Assembly (NCBI GenBank): GCA_036850595.1
Contig: CM072158.1
Span: forward strand, 17,685,422 to 17,749,421
Direction of reading: 5' to 3'
DNA length: 64,000 nucleotides
From: Rhyacichthys aspro
Lineage: Eukaryota; Chordata; Actinopteri; Gobiiformes; Rhyacichthyidae
The notes under the pieces are model-generated. The model was not told where the DNA came from. It searched no databases and worked only from the letters and a program-made list of their open reading frames with translations. The position numbers and the translations under genes were made by a program. Numbering within the stretch: the first letter of the stretch is position 1; the number at the start of each line of letters is the position of its first letter. Below, piece by piece: positions 1 to 10,291 of the stretch.

Positions 1-102
1 GACACTTCAGACCCCATTTGGTAATGAAACACACCTGAACTGTCTCGACAGCCTGCTCCTTTACTGGCAATTAAAGCATGCTCACTGTTGGCTGCTTTTC
101 GT

Positions 103-174
103 GGTTCCATGGTGTAATGGTTAGCACTCTGGACTCTGAATCCAGCGATCCGAGTTCAAATCTCGGTGGGACCT
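103..174 (+). tRNA. tRNA-Gln (anticodon CTG), copy 1
   Basis: This is a 72-nt cloverleaf that starts GGTTCCA and closes with TGGGACC, giving a 7-bp acceptor stem with one T-G wobble at pair 4. The anticodon loop reads ACTCTGAAT (anticodon CTG, codon CAG). The A box (TGGTGTAATGG) and B box (GAGTTCAAATC) of a polymerase III internal promoter are intact, and a TTTT run follows within a few bases as terminator. It differs from the copy at 1499 by one acceptor-stem base. It is probably functional. Confidence 0.95.
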
Positions 175-822
175 GTTTTGAATTGCGCCTGTGCTTAGTG
201 GAGCCTTAACAGAAGATCTCACCCCTCAACAATCAAGTCCAGTGACCCAGTTCATTTGCTGCCTCTCAAAATCAGTGATCAGAAAAAAACTCCTGCTTAA
301 AAATAATCACTAACAGTGACCATTACAGAGAAATCTCTGCTGAAGGCAGTACTATGTAAGACATGACCATCTAGCAACCAAGAGCATCCTGAAAAATCTG
401 ACAGTTGGTAGAGATGAAAGAAGGTGTGTGCAATGACTCTGAAAGTTTCAAAGTTGCTGTGTGTGAAGCCCACAATTATCACCTGCACGTGGGTACAATG
501 CTCCTTTGTTACATTACAGATAAACAACAAATCTGGGAGACTAGTAAATGTAGTTTCTTGGTGTAATGTAGTGCCTCTTGAGACCACGAGAAAAGGAAGA
601 TGTGATTCATCAACAATAATATAGATAAACTAAGTGTATCAAAGAGCCCTCAAAGTTTGACTTTCATCAGGGGAGCACTTTTGAAGGGTGAGTAAACCAG
701 TAAAAACCGCACAAACAAGTTTTCTATTGTTCTGCCAAACTTGGTGTGGCATGTCTTTGTTGTTCAGCATGTATTTCTTGTCCAGCCTCCCACTTTACTG
801 GCAGTAGGAAAGGAACATTTAG

Positions 823-858
823 TGGTTCCATGGTGTAATGGTCAGCACTCTGGACTGT
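823..858 (+). pseudogene. tRNA-Gln 5' half (truncated)
   Basis: The first ~34 nt match the tRNA-Gln copies through the D arm and the 5' side of the anticodon stem (GGTTCCATGGTGTAATGG, then CAGCACTCTGGACT). The match stops in the anticodon loop and unrelated sequence follows. With no T arm or acceptor 3' strand it cannot fold as a tRNA. It is a truncated duplicate in the array. Confidence 0.85.
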
Positions 859-1058
859 GGACATGAGCTGTTTCTCAAATTCATGGATAGGTCAAAAAAG
901 CATGTTTCAATGCAGTCCAAAAACAGGGAAGATTTTTGAAAATTAGTGCTATGTAGAATGTTTGTCAACTGTCCAGTGCCATATGGGCATGGGGTCCAAT
1001 CCCTGTAACTTTCTTCTATTTTAACATAACTCACTAAGTTGCTGAGGTGTCACATTGA

Positions 1059-1131
1059 GGTTCCATGGTGTAAATGGTGAGCTCTTTGGACTTTGAATCC
1101 AGCAATCCGAGTTCAAAACTTGATGGAACCT
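1059..1131 (+). pseudogene. Degenerate tRNA-Gln (TTG-type)
   Basis: This full-length relative has an inserted A in the D loop (GTGTAAATGG), D-arm changes, and a damaged T arm (TTCAAAACTTGATGG against TTCAAATCTCGGTGG). The anticodon loop still reads ACTTTGAAT (anticodon TTG). The T stem no longer pairs fully, so it is best called a pseudogene. Confidence 0.8.
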
Positions 1132-1498
1132 ATTTTGAGACATGTTTCGCAAGTCAGATGTGTCTTTTAACTGAATGCAATTTTAGTTAAAATGTAGTTA
1201 GTTGTCTTTTTAATAACCTTTAAACCACCTTTTAAATACATATTCAAAAGTGAGATACTTTTAAGTTTGTAGTCAAATATAATAATTAAATATTTCAGGC
1301 TTTTAACCATATGGCTCTCACATTAACCATAGATTGGTCCACAAATCCTGCTTCAATAAAATCAATAAATAGGCTGTGTGTTTAAAAATCAACGTGACAA
1401 GGTATCAATTGTCCAATTGCCATATGGACATGGGTTTCAGTTACTCAGTGGTTTTTTAACACACCTCACAATATGAGTGTGTGGCATGTGTAGCCCAT

Positions 1499-1570
1499 GG
1501 TTCCATGGTGTAATGGTTAGCACTCTGGACTCTGAATCCAGCGATCCGAGTTCAAATCTCGGTGGAACCT
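1499..1570 (+). tRNA. tRNA-Gln (anticodon CTG), copy 2
   Basis: This is a perfect 72-nt tRNA-Gln with a fully Watson-Crick acceptor stem (GGTTCCA/TGGAACC), anticodon CTG, and intact A and B boxes. A T6 terminator run follows directly. It is the cleanest CTG copy in the array. Confidence 0.97.
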
Positions 1571-2048
1571 TTTTTGAATTGGCACCTGTGCTCAGTTTAA
1601 CCTCAACAGAAGAGCTCATCACTCAACAATCAAGTCCAGTGACCCAGTTCATATGCTGCCTCAAAATCAGAGATTAGACAAATAATCCTGCTTGAATGTA
1701 ATCACAGATGGTGACCGTCACAGAAAAATCTGTGCTAAAGGCAGTATTATGTGAGACAACAAGATCAGATATGACCATTCAGCAACCAAGAGCATCAACT
1801 ATCCTGAAAAATCTGACAAATAGAGTTGAAAGAAAGTCTGTGAAACAGCGCTTGGTGGGACACAAAGTGGAAGGTATCAAATCAGGTAAGCCAAAGCATG
1901 AGTTGTCTCTTGAAATCATGAATAGGTCAAAAAAAAAAAAAAAAAAGCTTGAATGTTTCTTAACCGTCCAGTTGCTGCATGGGGTCCAAACCCTGAAACT
2001 AATGTGTATCTTAACATACCTTACTAAGCTGCTATGCTGTTTCTTTGT

Positions 2049-2091
2049 GCTTCCATAGTGTAATGGTTAGCACTCTGGACTCTGAATCCCT
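2049..2091 (+). pseudogene. tRNA-Gln 5' half (truncated)
   Basis: The sequence GCTTCCATAGTGTAATGG, then the D-arm 3' side and an anticodon arm with CTG, matches the tRNA-Gln copies through the anticodon stem. The T arm and 3' acceptor are missing. There are base changes at position 1-2 and in the A box. It is a broken duplicate. Confidence 0.85.
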
Positions 2092-2976
2092 GTCGTCCCT
2101 GTTTGGAAATGGCTGCTGCACCAAGTGGAACATTAAACAGTAGATCTCTTCCCTCAACAATTAAGTCCAGTGACCCAGTTCATAAGCTGCCACTCAAAAT
2201 CCTGTTTGAATGTAATCACTAATAGTGACCATTGTAGAAAGATCTGTGCAAAAGCAACCAAGAGTATCAACTGCCCTCAAAAATAAGACATGTAGTAGAG
2301 TTGAAAGAAAGTCTGTGAAACAACTATGAAAGATTTAAACTTAGAACAGTGAAACCTGATTTGAGATATATGTTCTGCTTGGTAGGACATACAACAGAAA
2401 AATCAAGTCAGGTAAGCCAAAGATTCAGATGTGTCTTGAAATAAATTAACCATAGATTGGTCCAAAAATCCCACTTCATTAAAGTCAATAAATAGGGTGT
2501 GTGTTTGTGTTGTACATGTTCAAGTTCACAAATCAGTGTGATACTGCATCGACTGTTCAATTACAAATGGGCATGGGATTCAAGTCCTCTGTTACTCAGT
2601 GTTTTTTTAACAACCCTTGCAATACTGCTGCATGCTTTCCCTAGCATTCCCTAGCTGTTTTGAAATGGCAACAGAAGATCTCACCCCTCATGCTAAAAGG
2701 TTGAACAGAAGTTTGGAAACAGACATTTTGTCCCTCAACCAAGAGACTTTGTCGATTCTAAAGTAGACTGGTCTGTGAGATGAGTACATATACCAGAGAG
2801 GGAGTGGTTTAACAAGAGGTTTACACCCAGTGAGAGGCTGGAAGTAGTATCAGTCTCATTATGCATGTGAATGGCCTCTGTTGGTATCAGTGGGGGAGTC
2901 GTTTACCACCTGAGGGCCACCCCTCCACATTCCCCATTTTAACATACCTCACTAAGCAGCATCATTGTCTTTCTGT

Positions 2977-3048
2977 GGTTCCATGGTGTAATGGTTAGCA
3001 CTTTGGACTTTGAATCCAGCGATCCGAGTTCAAATCTCGGTGGAACCT
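2977..3048 (+). tRNA. tRNA-Gln (anticodon TTG)
   Basis: This 72-nt tRNA has a perfect acceptor stem, intact A and B boxes, and anticodon loop ACTTTGAAT, hence anticodon TTG (codon CAA). A TTTT terminator follows. Apart from the anticodon stem-loop it is nearly identical to the CTG copies, so one array serves both glutamine codons. Confidence 0.96.
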
Positions 3049-3428
3049 GTTTTGAGATGTCTGATTCACTTAATATATAAAGCAGAAAACATCAAGTCAG
3101 GTAAAAGAGATTAAATTAAATTAAAAAAAAAAAATGCAAATGCATGTTTGTTGTTGTTTACATGCAATTTTACTTGACACAATTGTTTGTGTTCTATAAG
3201 CTGCATATTCTGTTTTATACTAAGTGCCTTTTGAGTCAAGGGAGTCTTGGCTGTTACTATGATTAAGAGTGTTGTGAGTTGAACACCTGTGGCTTTCACT
3301 ATACCTAAGCTTTGCACTTACATACTACCATCTTCCTGGAGACCACTCATGCGCAGTACTTGTGCTTTTGTTTAAGAATTTGGGTAGGGGAAGAAAAGTA
3401 ACACAATACTGCTGTATACTAGAACTGT

Positions 3429-3497
3429 GGTTCCATGGTGAAATGGTTAGCACTCTCTCTGAATCCAGCGATCTGAGTTCAAATTTCAGTGGAACCT
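3429..3497 (+). pseudogene. tRNA-Gln with anticodon-stem deletion
   Basis: This is a 69-nt relative. Three bases are missing at the 5' side of the anticodon stem (CACTCTCTCTGAATCC against CACTCTGGACTCTGAATCC). The T arm also carries changes (TTCAAATTTCAGTGG). The acceptor stem still pairs. The anticodon stem cannot form normally, so it is called a pseudogene. Confidence 0.8.
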
Positions 3498-3579
3498 GCT
3501 TTGAAATGGGCCTGTGATTGGTGGTATTCAATTAGTATCAGATTCAATTAAAACCAAGTGCCAAATATCACCTACTAAA

Positions 3580-3655
3580 TGTATTGAAGGGCCACATAAA
3601 ATATTGCAAAGGGCTGCATTTGGCTCCTGGGCCTTGAGTTTGACATTTGTGCGCG
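3580..3655 (+). mobile_element. hAT-type terminal fragment
   Basis: This segment ends CCTGGGCCTTGAGTTTGACA and is preceded by GGGCCACATAAAATATTGCAAAGGGC. It matches the right end of the larger hAT-type element at 52874-53473 (CATTGCAAAGGGCAGCATTC ... GGGCCTTGGGTTTGACA). Only this end is present. The rest of the interval to 3981 shows no gene; it should contain the 5' UTR and promoter of the SLC1 gene. Confidence 0.6.
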
Positions 3656-3981
3656 AAACTCTTCAACTGCACTTTATATGATTTTTAGCTAAATTATAAA
3701 TTGAATACGTTTACAAAGTTTAATTACTTTTTGCTATCCTAAAAGCACCACGACAAAAATAAACAAAAATAATCTTTCTGGTTTTTGGATGCTTTTTTTG
3801 TGGCCCTGCTGTATCTTAAATTCACCACTGTTCCTTAGAAACTGCTTAATACAAAGGTAAACAACAGTGGTTTGACCTAAACTTATCTACAGTTTACTCC
3901 TGCACTGTCAAGTTTAACAAAGTTTTAGCTAGTTGGCTAGCTATTGCCGGACACAATTTGATCTTGGTTATAACAGCAAAA

Positions 3982-6900
3982 ATGGGGAACAACATGCAGA
4001 GAAACATCTACGAAGAGCTGAATGCTGTGGGAGATGGTGTTGTTAGTGGGGAGAAGAAACTGTGGGCCTTCATCGTCAGAAATAAGTTTATGCTCTCCAA
4101 GCTAGCAGGTGTGATACTAGGTAAGTGTCAACCAGCTACTGCTAATGCTAGCACAGACAAACAAAACAGCTTTGAGCTAGCGCTAACAAACAAACAAACA
4201 AACAAACAAACAAACAAACAAACAAAAAAACAATTCAGCCAAGTAAAGTACAGTATGTTATATTATATGGAAATTAACTAGCTTAGCAGTTAGTAAGGCT
4301 AACTACTAGCAAACTGACAACTCTAGACCGCTTTTTGTGAGCTTCCTTGGGGATAAAATGTTAGGTAATGTAGCTAGGTTTTGTTCACTGTAACTGATAA
4401 AGTTTAAATTATTCAAAGAAACACAACATATGGATTGTATGGAGTACAAAAGCTACTTATACAATGTATTGATACTATTTAATATTTTAGCTATTAATCA
4501 TGTCAGTTCGCACTTCTACAAGTGACATCAACAACAGACCTGACTGTGATGGAACTAAAGTACCGGGCTTTTTCATACATTTGAGCGAGGTAGCAAAATA
4601 AAACAGGTACATTTTTAGATGACAAGCTGACTCCTTGTTTTTCCATATTGTATGAGAAGGGATGCAACAGTAAAAAAAAAAAAAGTAGGCTGCATTAGCA
4701 TAGAAATGCATAATTTAGAATGAACGCTATAACCTAGCCAAGCTAATTACTTTGTTAGTTACTATGGTTACCCTACCATGCCGGGACAATTAGCCGGGTA
4801 ATTGCTAAGAATTAAAAAACCCCAAAACAAAACATCTTAATATTGAGCCAGTGGTTGATGTTCTCTCCCAAGGCTCTGACATTAAACACATGTCTGTTCG
4901 GGACATTTGTCAAAACCATCTGGCTTCCAATGTTTGGTGGCTAATGCTAATTCTGCCATTCAAAATATATTGGAGTCAGCGTAATTGACAGCACACGCAA
5001 CTGTGTTGTTTACACAAGGGGTCTATAACCCATTTGGTTATGGGCCATATTTAGCTATATTATTCATATTATCGGCAATAATGAACAGGCTAGAATCGCT
5101 TTAATAAAAAGATAATTATAAAGAGATTGTAGTTAGCTTTGATGGAAGAGATTTAAAGGAATATAAATAGGCTAGTAGTAAGTAAGAGTTTTAGGCAGGT
5201 TTGAATCAATGCTTTATGCACAATATGGACACTCACATAAGAATTAAAATCAAATTTAAATTTTGTTGGTTCAGCTGGGCCTCAAACTTACCAATTCATG
5301 AAATGTATCATGTAAACTGAAGACAAAACCGATTCCTACAAAGGAGTAGTAGATGGAGTTAAATATAATGATGTAAATGAGTGTTTCCTTGTAGTCAGTG
5401 ATCTGTGTCATTATAAATGGATCTTGCTCCTCCTGTCGCAGGCATCGTTCTGGGTCTCATCCTGATGTTCACCACTAAAATGAAGGAGAAACATATCATG
5501 CTTCTGAAGCTCCCTGGAGATGTGCTGATGTCCATGCTTAAGACCGTTAGTGTGCCGCTCCTGGTCACCAGCGTCACCATTGGTCAGTCACAATGTCTTT
5601 TTGTATTACTGCTGTTTGTCTAGTGACTCACAAAAGGATTCGTTCTTTATATTTTTGAGTCAGAACTTTACCATTGCTTTTTACAGACAGTGTTTAACAA
5701 CTGAAGTTAAGCATTTCTTTTGTCGTTAATTATAAGCTAAAGCCATCAAATGTGGTCAACAACTCATGATAGTCTTATAAGATAAACTGTATTTAGGCAA
5801 AAAAAAAAATCAGAGTCCAACTTTGTGTAATAAAACAATTACTTTGCTCCATGTTGAAAATGCAGATTTCAGTTTCTGGTTTAAATAATAAAACCTGCAT
5901 AGACCAGGTGAGGTTTAATCAGGCTAAAAAACAACACAAACACCAACTTTTAAAATCCAAATTATTTTTTGGTGTTAACACTTTGGTTTGTAATCAGGGT
6001 TTGGGAGCCAGAACCAACATGGAGCTTGGTCGGTAGGAAAGAGGTAAAAACTGAGTCACACTTAAGATAACAGTTAGACTTCAGAGTTAGAGTTTAAGTC
6101 CGATAAACTTTGAAAAATCAGAGTTGTTCCAAATATAACGCTCTGATAGGGTGTTTACACAACGGCGCGTTATGCCAATACTGTAATGGTTCTGCTGCGG
6201 CCTCTCGTTTACACAAGGCTAACTTTAAATGCTTTCATGTGTTTTGTGTGTGTTTTGTGTATTTCTGTTTGTGGCAGGCGTTGCTGGTCTGGAAGTGAAC
6301 ACAGCTATGAAAATCGCTCGACGGGCCTCTGTGTTTTTCATCACGACTACCATCTTAGCAATCATTAATGGTCAGTATTATTAGGCCTCGATCCCAATTT
6401 AATCATGGCTCCCCAGTGAGTTTGTTCATTGGCACATCCAATGATATAGTAATACATTACTGTGTCTTTCATCTGTGCCATGTTCTGTGTGATTGGTTCT
6501 GTTGAATGTTGGTTTTGTGTCCTGTTTGCAGGTCTGGTCTTGGTCCTGCTCATTAATCCTGGAGCAGCACACGCCGTTTATCCGGACCACTTGGGAAAGG
6601 ACCCCAATGTGGACGTAGTGGACGCTGTGCTGGACCTGTTCAGGTGAGACTCTTTACGTGGTTGTAGGAGTCTCTTGGATTTTCTGGAAGTGAAAAGTCT
6701 GGAGTAAAATGGCGCCATAATGATGCAACAGTCTCTACTGATGTTGTCAAAGCAGTGTCATGATTTTATCGACAGGCTTATTGCACCTTACTCTATCATT
6801 CGCTTTTTGTCTGTTCACAGGAACATGATGCCTGACAACCTTCTCACAGCCTGTTTTCAAACGGTATTTCACATATTCAACAATAAATATCTGAGCACTG

Positions 6901-9900
6901 TGTTAAAACTCACTGACCTTTTAATTGTTTTCTCAACCCAGTACCAAACAGAAGTCGTGTTTTATGACGCTGACGGAAAACCAACATTGGAGGAGGTGAG
7001 TTTCTAATAATTCATGTCTGGTGTGGCCTGTTAAACCTAGATGGATACCTGCGTGTCTGATATACAATAATCATTAAACATATCATTGCAAAATATAGCC
7101 CCATTAGGTTTTTAAATGTAATTCTGTGGATAGCTCAGTGACAGCTTGTGTATTCCAGAATGGGACAATAGAGCGGCACGAGGGGAGTTACATCCCAAGG
7201 TCCAACACTCTGGGCCTCATCATCTGGTCCTTCATCATCGGCATCTGTCTGCGAACACTTGGACCGGCAGGAAAACAAACCATCGACCTCCTCACAGTCC
7301 TCAATGACACCATGAAAAAAGTCGTCAACTTCATCCTGTGGTAAAAGTATTTAGCCACATATCATTTGTTAGTTGGACTGGACGATATGGGTTCAAACTT
7401 ATATCGATGTTGCTGATTCTTGTCTTTGTATCCGCTTAGCTACCTGCCCATCGGAGTAACGGCTCTCCTTGCGACTCACATTGCGGAAGTTCACGACTGG
7501 GACATGACCCGTAAACTGGGGACCTTCATCCTGGCTGTGATACTCGGGTCAGTACAGTGGACTTTTCTTCTCGATAGATCTCATTTCAGCTGCACATTTT
7601 AGCAGCAGTGGTCGGTATAATTGTTCGCTAAATGTATTGATATCAACACATGAACTTTGTATAAATTATACCAATACACTGAGGAATAAAATGGAGGTTG
7701 TTATGTGTTTTTTTGTTTTGTTGTTGCAGGTTATTCATCCACGCTGTCATCGTTTTGCCCTTGATTTATCTTTTCTTTATCAAACAGAACCCTTTCTTCG
7801 TCATCAAGAGAATGGCTCCTGCTTTACTCACAGCATTACTTATCTCCTCCAGGTACATCCAACACCGAGCTGCTAACACAATAACAATACTACAAAACAT
7901 GTGAGGTGCAATAGCTAATAAGTTCTGTAGTGGTAATACTATACAATAATCTATATTTAGGCAGTTTTGAATTATGAAATAGGCTAAAAGGTAGCCTACT
8001 TTGCATGGTGATAATGCATATGATGTTTGGTAGGAAAGATGGGCACCAATTATGACCCAAAGTTTCTGTTCCTGACTTGACTTCATGTACATTTAAAAAA
8101 AAAAAAAAAACTGCTATTTTTAAAAAACAAAATAATTTGTAAAATTGTGTAGTCTACAATTACAATATTTTTATAATGTTTATAATGTAATGCTGAGGTG
8201 TGCAATTCAATCTGTTGTTGGGGTTTCATTCTTCCAGAAAAACCATTATCAGTTAAGAAAACTTAGTGTGTGCCAAAAGTAAATGCCAAAAATCGCCCTA
8301 AGAAGGGTTTAAGTAGAAATTTCTTCCTAAGATGCTTCATTAATGAGGTCCAACATTTTTATGCATTTTTTGAGACCACATAAATGCAGTGTTTAATACA
8401 GTAAAACACTTCTGGCATTAACTATGATGTTTGAGACTGTAAAAGTGGTAACAAAACTCCAACGGTGTTTTCCAGCTCAGCTACACTCCCCATCACGTTG
8501 CAGATGTGCGAGTCGGGCCTCCACATCGACAAGAGAGTGAGCCGCTTCATCCTCCCCGTCGGCACCAGCGTCAACAAAGACGGGACGGCCCTGTACGAGG
8601 TGGTGGCCGCCATCTTCATCGCTCAGCTCAACTACATCCGCTTGAGCGTGGGCAAGCTCTTTACCGTCTGGTGAGGCTCAAGGTGTGCTGATGTAGTTTG
8701 TGTGGAGCTACTCAAACTGGTAGTGAACACACTTGCTGTCCTCTGTGTGTCTCCTGTGTGTGTTCAGTGTGACGGCCACAATAATCAGCATCGCATCGCC
8801 CAGTATCCCGGCCACAGGGGCTGTGACCACCATGGTGGTGGTCACCTCAGTGGGTCTGCACACTCAAGACGCCACCCTACTGGTCGCTGTCGAGTGGATG
8901 CTGTGAGAGCAAACCTTAAAACAAACGATCCTTTTTACTCGTTTACATTCATTACATTCATTCAAGAGTAAGAATAAGTGCACAGAGACCATAGATGTTT
9001 GAGAAGGACTGAGAAAGCACAGGGCCTGTAACATGAAGGGGGAATTTAGGAGGTTAGTGAGGTACCTGTGGTTCATTCTCCAACTTAAGCTAAGTGGTTA
9101 AGAGGTCATCGAAGTGCAACAAAAGCCTTTTAAACTGTTGTTAATGGTAGCTGCTAGCTAGCTCTGTCGTCAGGAAAAAGGTAAAACCTTTATGGAATTG
9201 GAATATTATGTTTATCACAAAAACAAGGTTATTTGAAACATTGAAACATGAACATTTCCATTTAATCTTTTTACTTATGCGTCTTGTTTTTGAATGAGGA
9301 TTATCTATTGTCCAATCAGCTGACTGTAGTCTTTTGCTCCACCTTTTCAAAAGCATACCACAAAGCCAGACCCACTTAGGATCCCAGGCTGAGAAAGTGA
9401 TGTTACTTTGGGTGTTTGACAGGGCTTACAGGTCAAACTAAACATAAGCTTTCATTTTGTGCTAAATCCAATATACGGTAGCTTTAGCAAATGTACCTGA
9501 CTATAGCAACACTAGTCTATAGCCTTTCTATTACGTCTGTTTAGTCTGTCCCTTTTTATTACCATATTATGAATACTTTTAGGCAGATTGTCAGTGTGCA
9601 TTAAGCAAATTGATAATTCTTTGGTTGAAACGTGTTTTTTGTTTGTTGTTTGCATCTCATCAGAGATCGCTGCTGCACCATGGTGAACGTCTTGGGAGAC
9701 TGCTTTGGCACCGAACTCATATGCGAGCTGATGAAAAAGGAATTCAACAAAAGGTATCTACCACATATTGAGTGTGTGGAAGTATCTGTTTCATGTAAAC
9801 ACGTGATTTGGTCTGGGTTTGATTTTTTTGGGCCATATTATCTACCAAGGATGTGCTCGGGTAAACCTCAGCCACAGTTCAGTTTGTCCGTAGAAAATAT

Positions 9901-10132
9901 ATGTACTGTATTTTCTGTATTTAAATCCACCATGACTTTTGACTGCCTTTGAGGGAAACAGTTTGCTGGTGAAACATTTGTGACTTGTGTTTTTTGTCTT
10001 AGTGACGCTGCTGAGGAAGAAGTCATGTTGAGCTGCAGTGACTTCTGGGACATGAACACAGCCCCGGAATCAAAAGACAGCTCATTTGAAGATGCAAGAG
10101 AACCATCTCAGTCTGAAACTGAAAATACCTGA
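3982..10132 (+). CDS. SLC1-family amino-acid transporter (EAAT/ASCT-like), 13 exons, 514 aa
   Basis: Membrane cotransporter of the SLC1 (glutamate/neutral amino acid) family. Exons read from GT-AG junctions and frame: 3982-4120, 5442-5582, 6278-6370, 6532-6643, 6821-6863, 6942-6995, 7159-7340, 7440-7547, 7730-7852, 8476-8670, 8768-8902, 9664-9753, 10003-10132. The sum is 1,545 nt with no stop. The start is the ATG at 3982, beginning MGNNMQRNIYEEL. Family marks are the HP1 serine loop ISSSSATLP (329-337), TM7, HP2, and TM8 with DR..TMVNVLGD (443-454). A sequon NGT lies at 195-197, in the TM4 loop. Oddities: NMDGT is NKDGT (365-369), the HP2 tip reads IASPSIPATG (405-414), and the TM8 arginine that binds acidic side chains in EAATs is Cys446, as in ASCT2. 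A neutral substrate is inferred. It could be one of the non-mammalian members slc1a8/slc1a9; the paralogue was not settled. Confidence 0.93.
4185..4231 (+). repeat. (CAAA)n microsatellite in SLC1 intron 1
   Basis: About ten CAAA/AAAC units run without interruption and end in an A7 stretch. Intron 1 (4121-5441) otherwise shows no coding signal. Confidence 0.9.
9141..9400 (+). repeat. Dispersed repeat, copy A (SLC1 intron 11)
   Basis: Blocks such as TTTATCACAAAAACAAGGTT, CCAATCAGCTGACTG, GCTCCACCTTTTC and CACCACAAAGC-like sequence occur here in the same order as at 47688-47925. The two copies are diverged but clearly one family. No coding potential and no clear termini are seen. Confidence 0.7.
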
Positions 10133-10285
10133 AAAAACACTGTGTCACCATTCAGAGATCTGCTCATAATATGAACAGTTCTAGTACAATTGTCATTTTT
10201 TATTTTTCCTTTTTCATCGAACCGTTGTATTTTTATAAGATTAATATTCCTTGTTAGTTTAAAAATAATTATACATTAATCACAC

Positions 10286-10291
10286 AATAAA
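10286..10291 (+). terminator. Likely poly(A) signal of the SLC1 gene
   Basis: An AATAAA hexamer lies 154 bp after the stop codon, in an AT-rich 3' UTR. It is the first canonical signal downstream. Confidence 0.55.

Larger units (their letters stand above)
175..3428. repeat. Tandemly duplicated tRNA-Gln flanking units
   Basis: The DNA between the tRNA copies is itself repeated. The stretch after copy 1 (about 209-421: AGATCTCACCCCTCAACAAT, then a tract with TGACCCAGTTCAT and later CAACCAAGAGCATC) recurs with divergence at about 1605-1840 and 2130-2330. The leader with CTCACTAAG and GCTG recurs before several copies. The array therefore grew by duplication of a unit of roughly 0.4-1 kb and then decayed by deletion. 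No protein gene is visible here; the short ORFs overlap tRNA sequence or poly-A runs. Confidence 0.8.

Noticed and set aside
1708..2058. 116-codon ORF between tRNA copies
   Set aside because: It crosses a poly-A run (a row of lysines), lies in duplicated tRNA-flank DNA, and has no recognisable domain.
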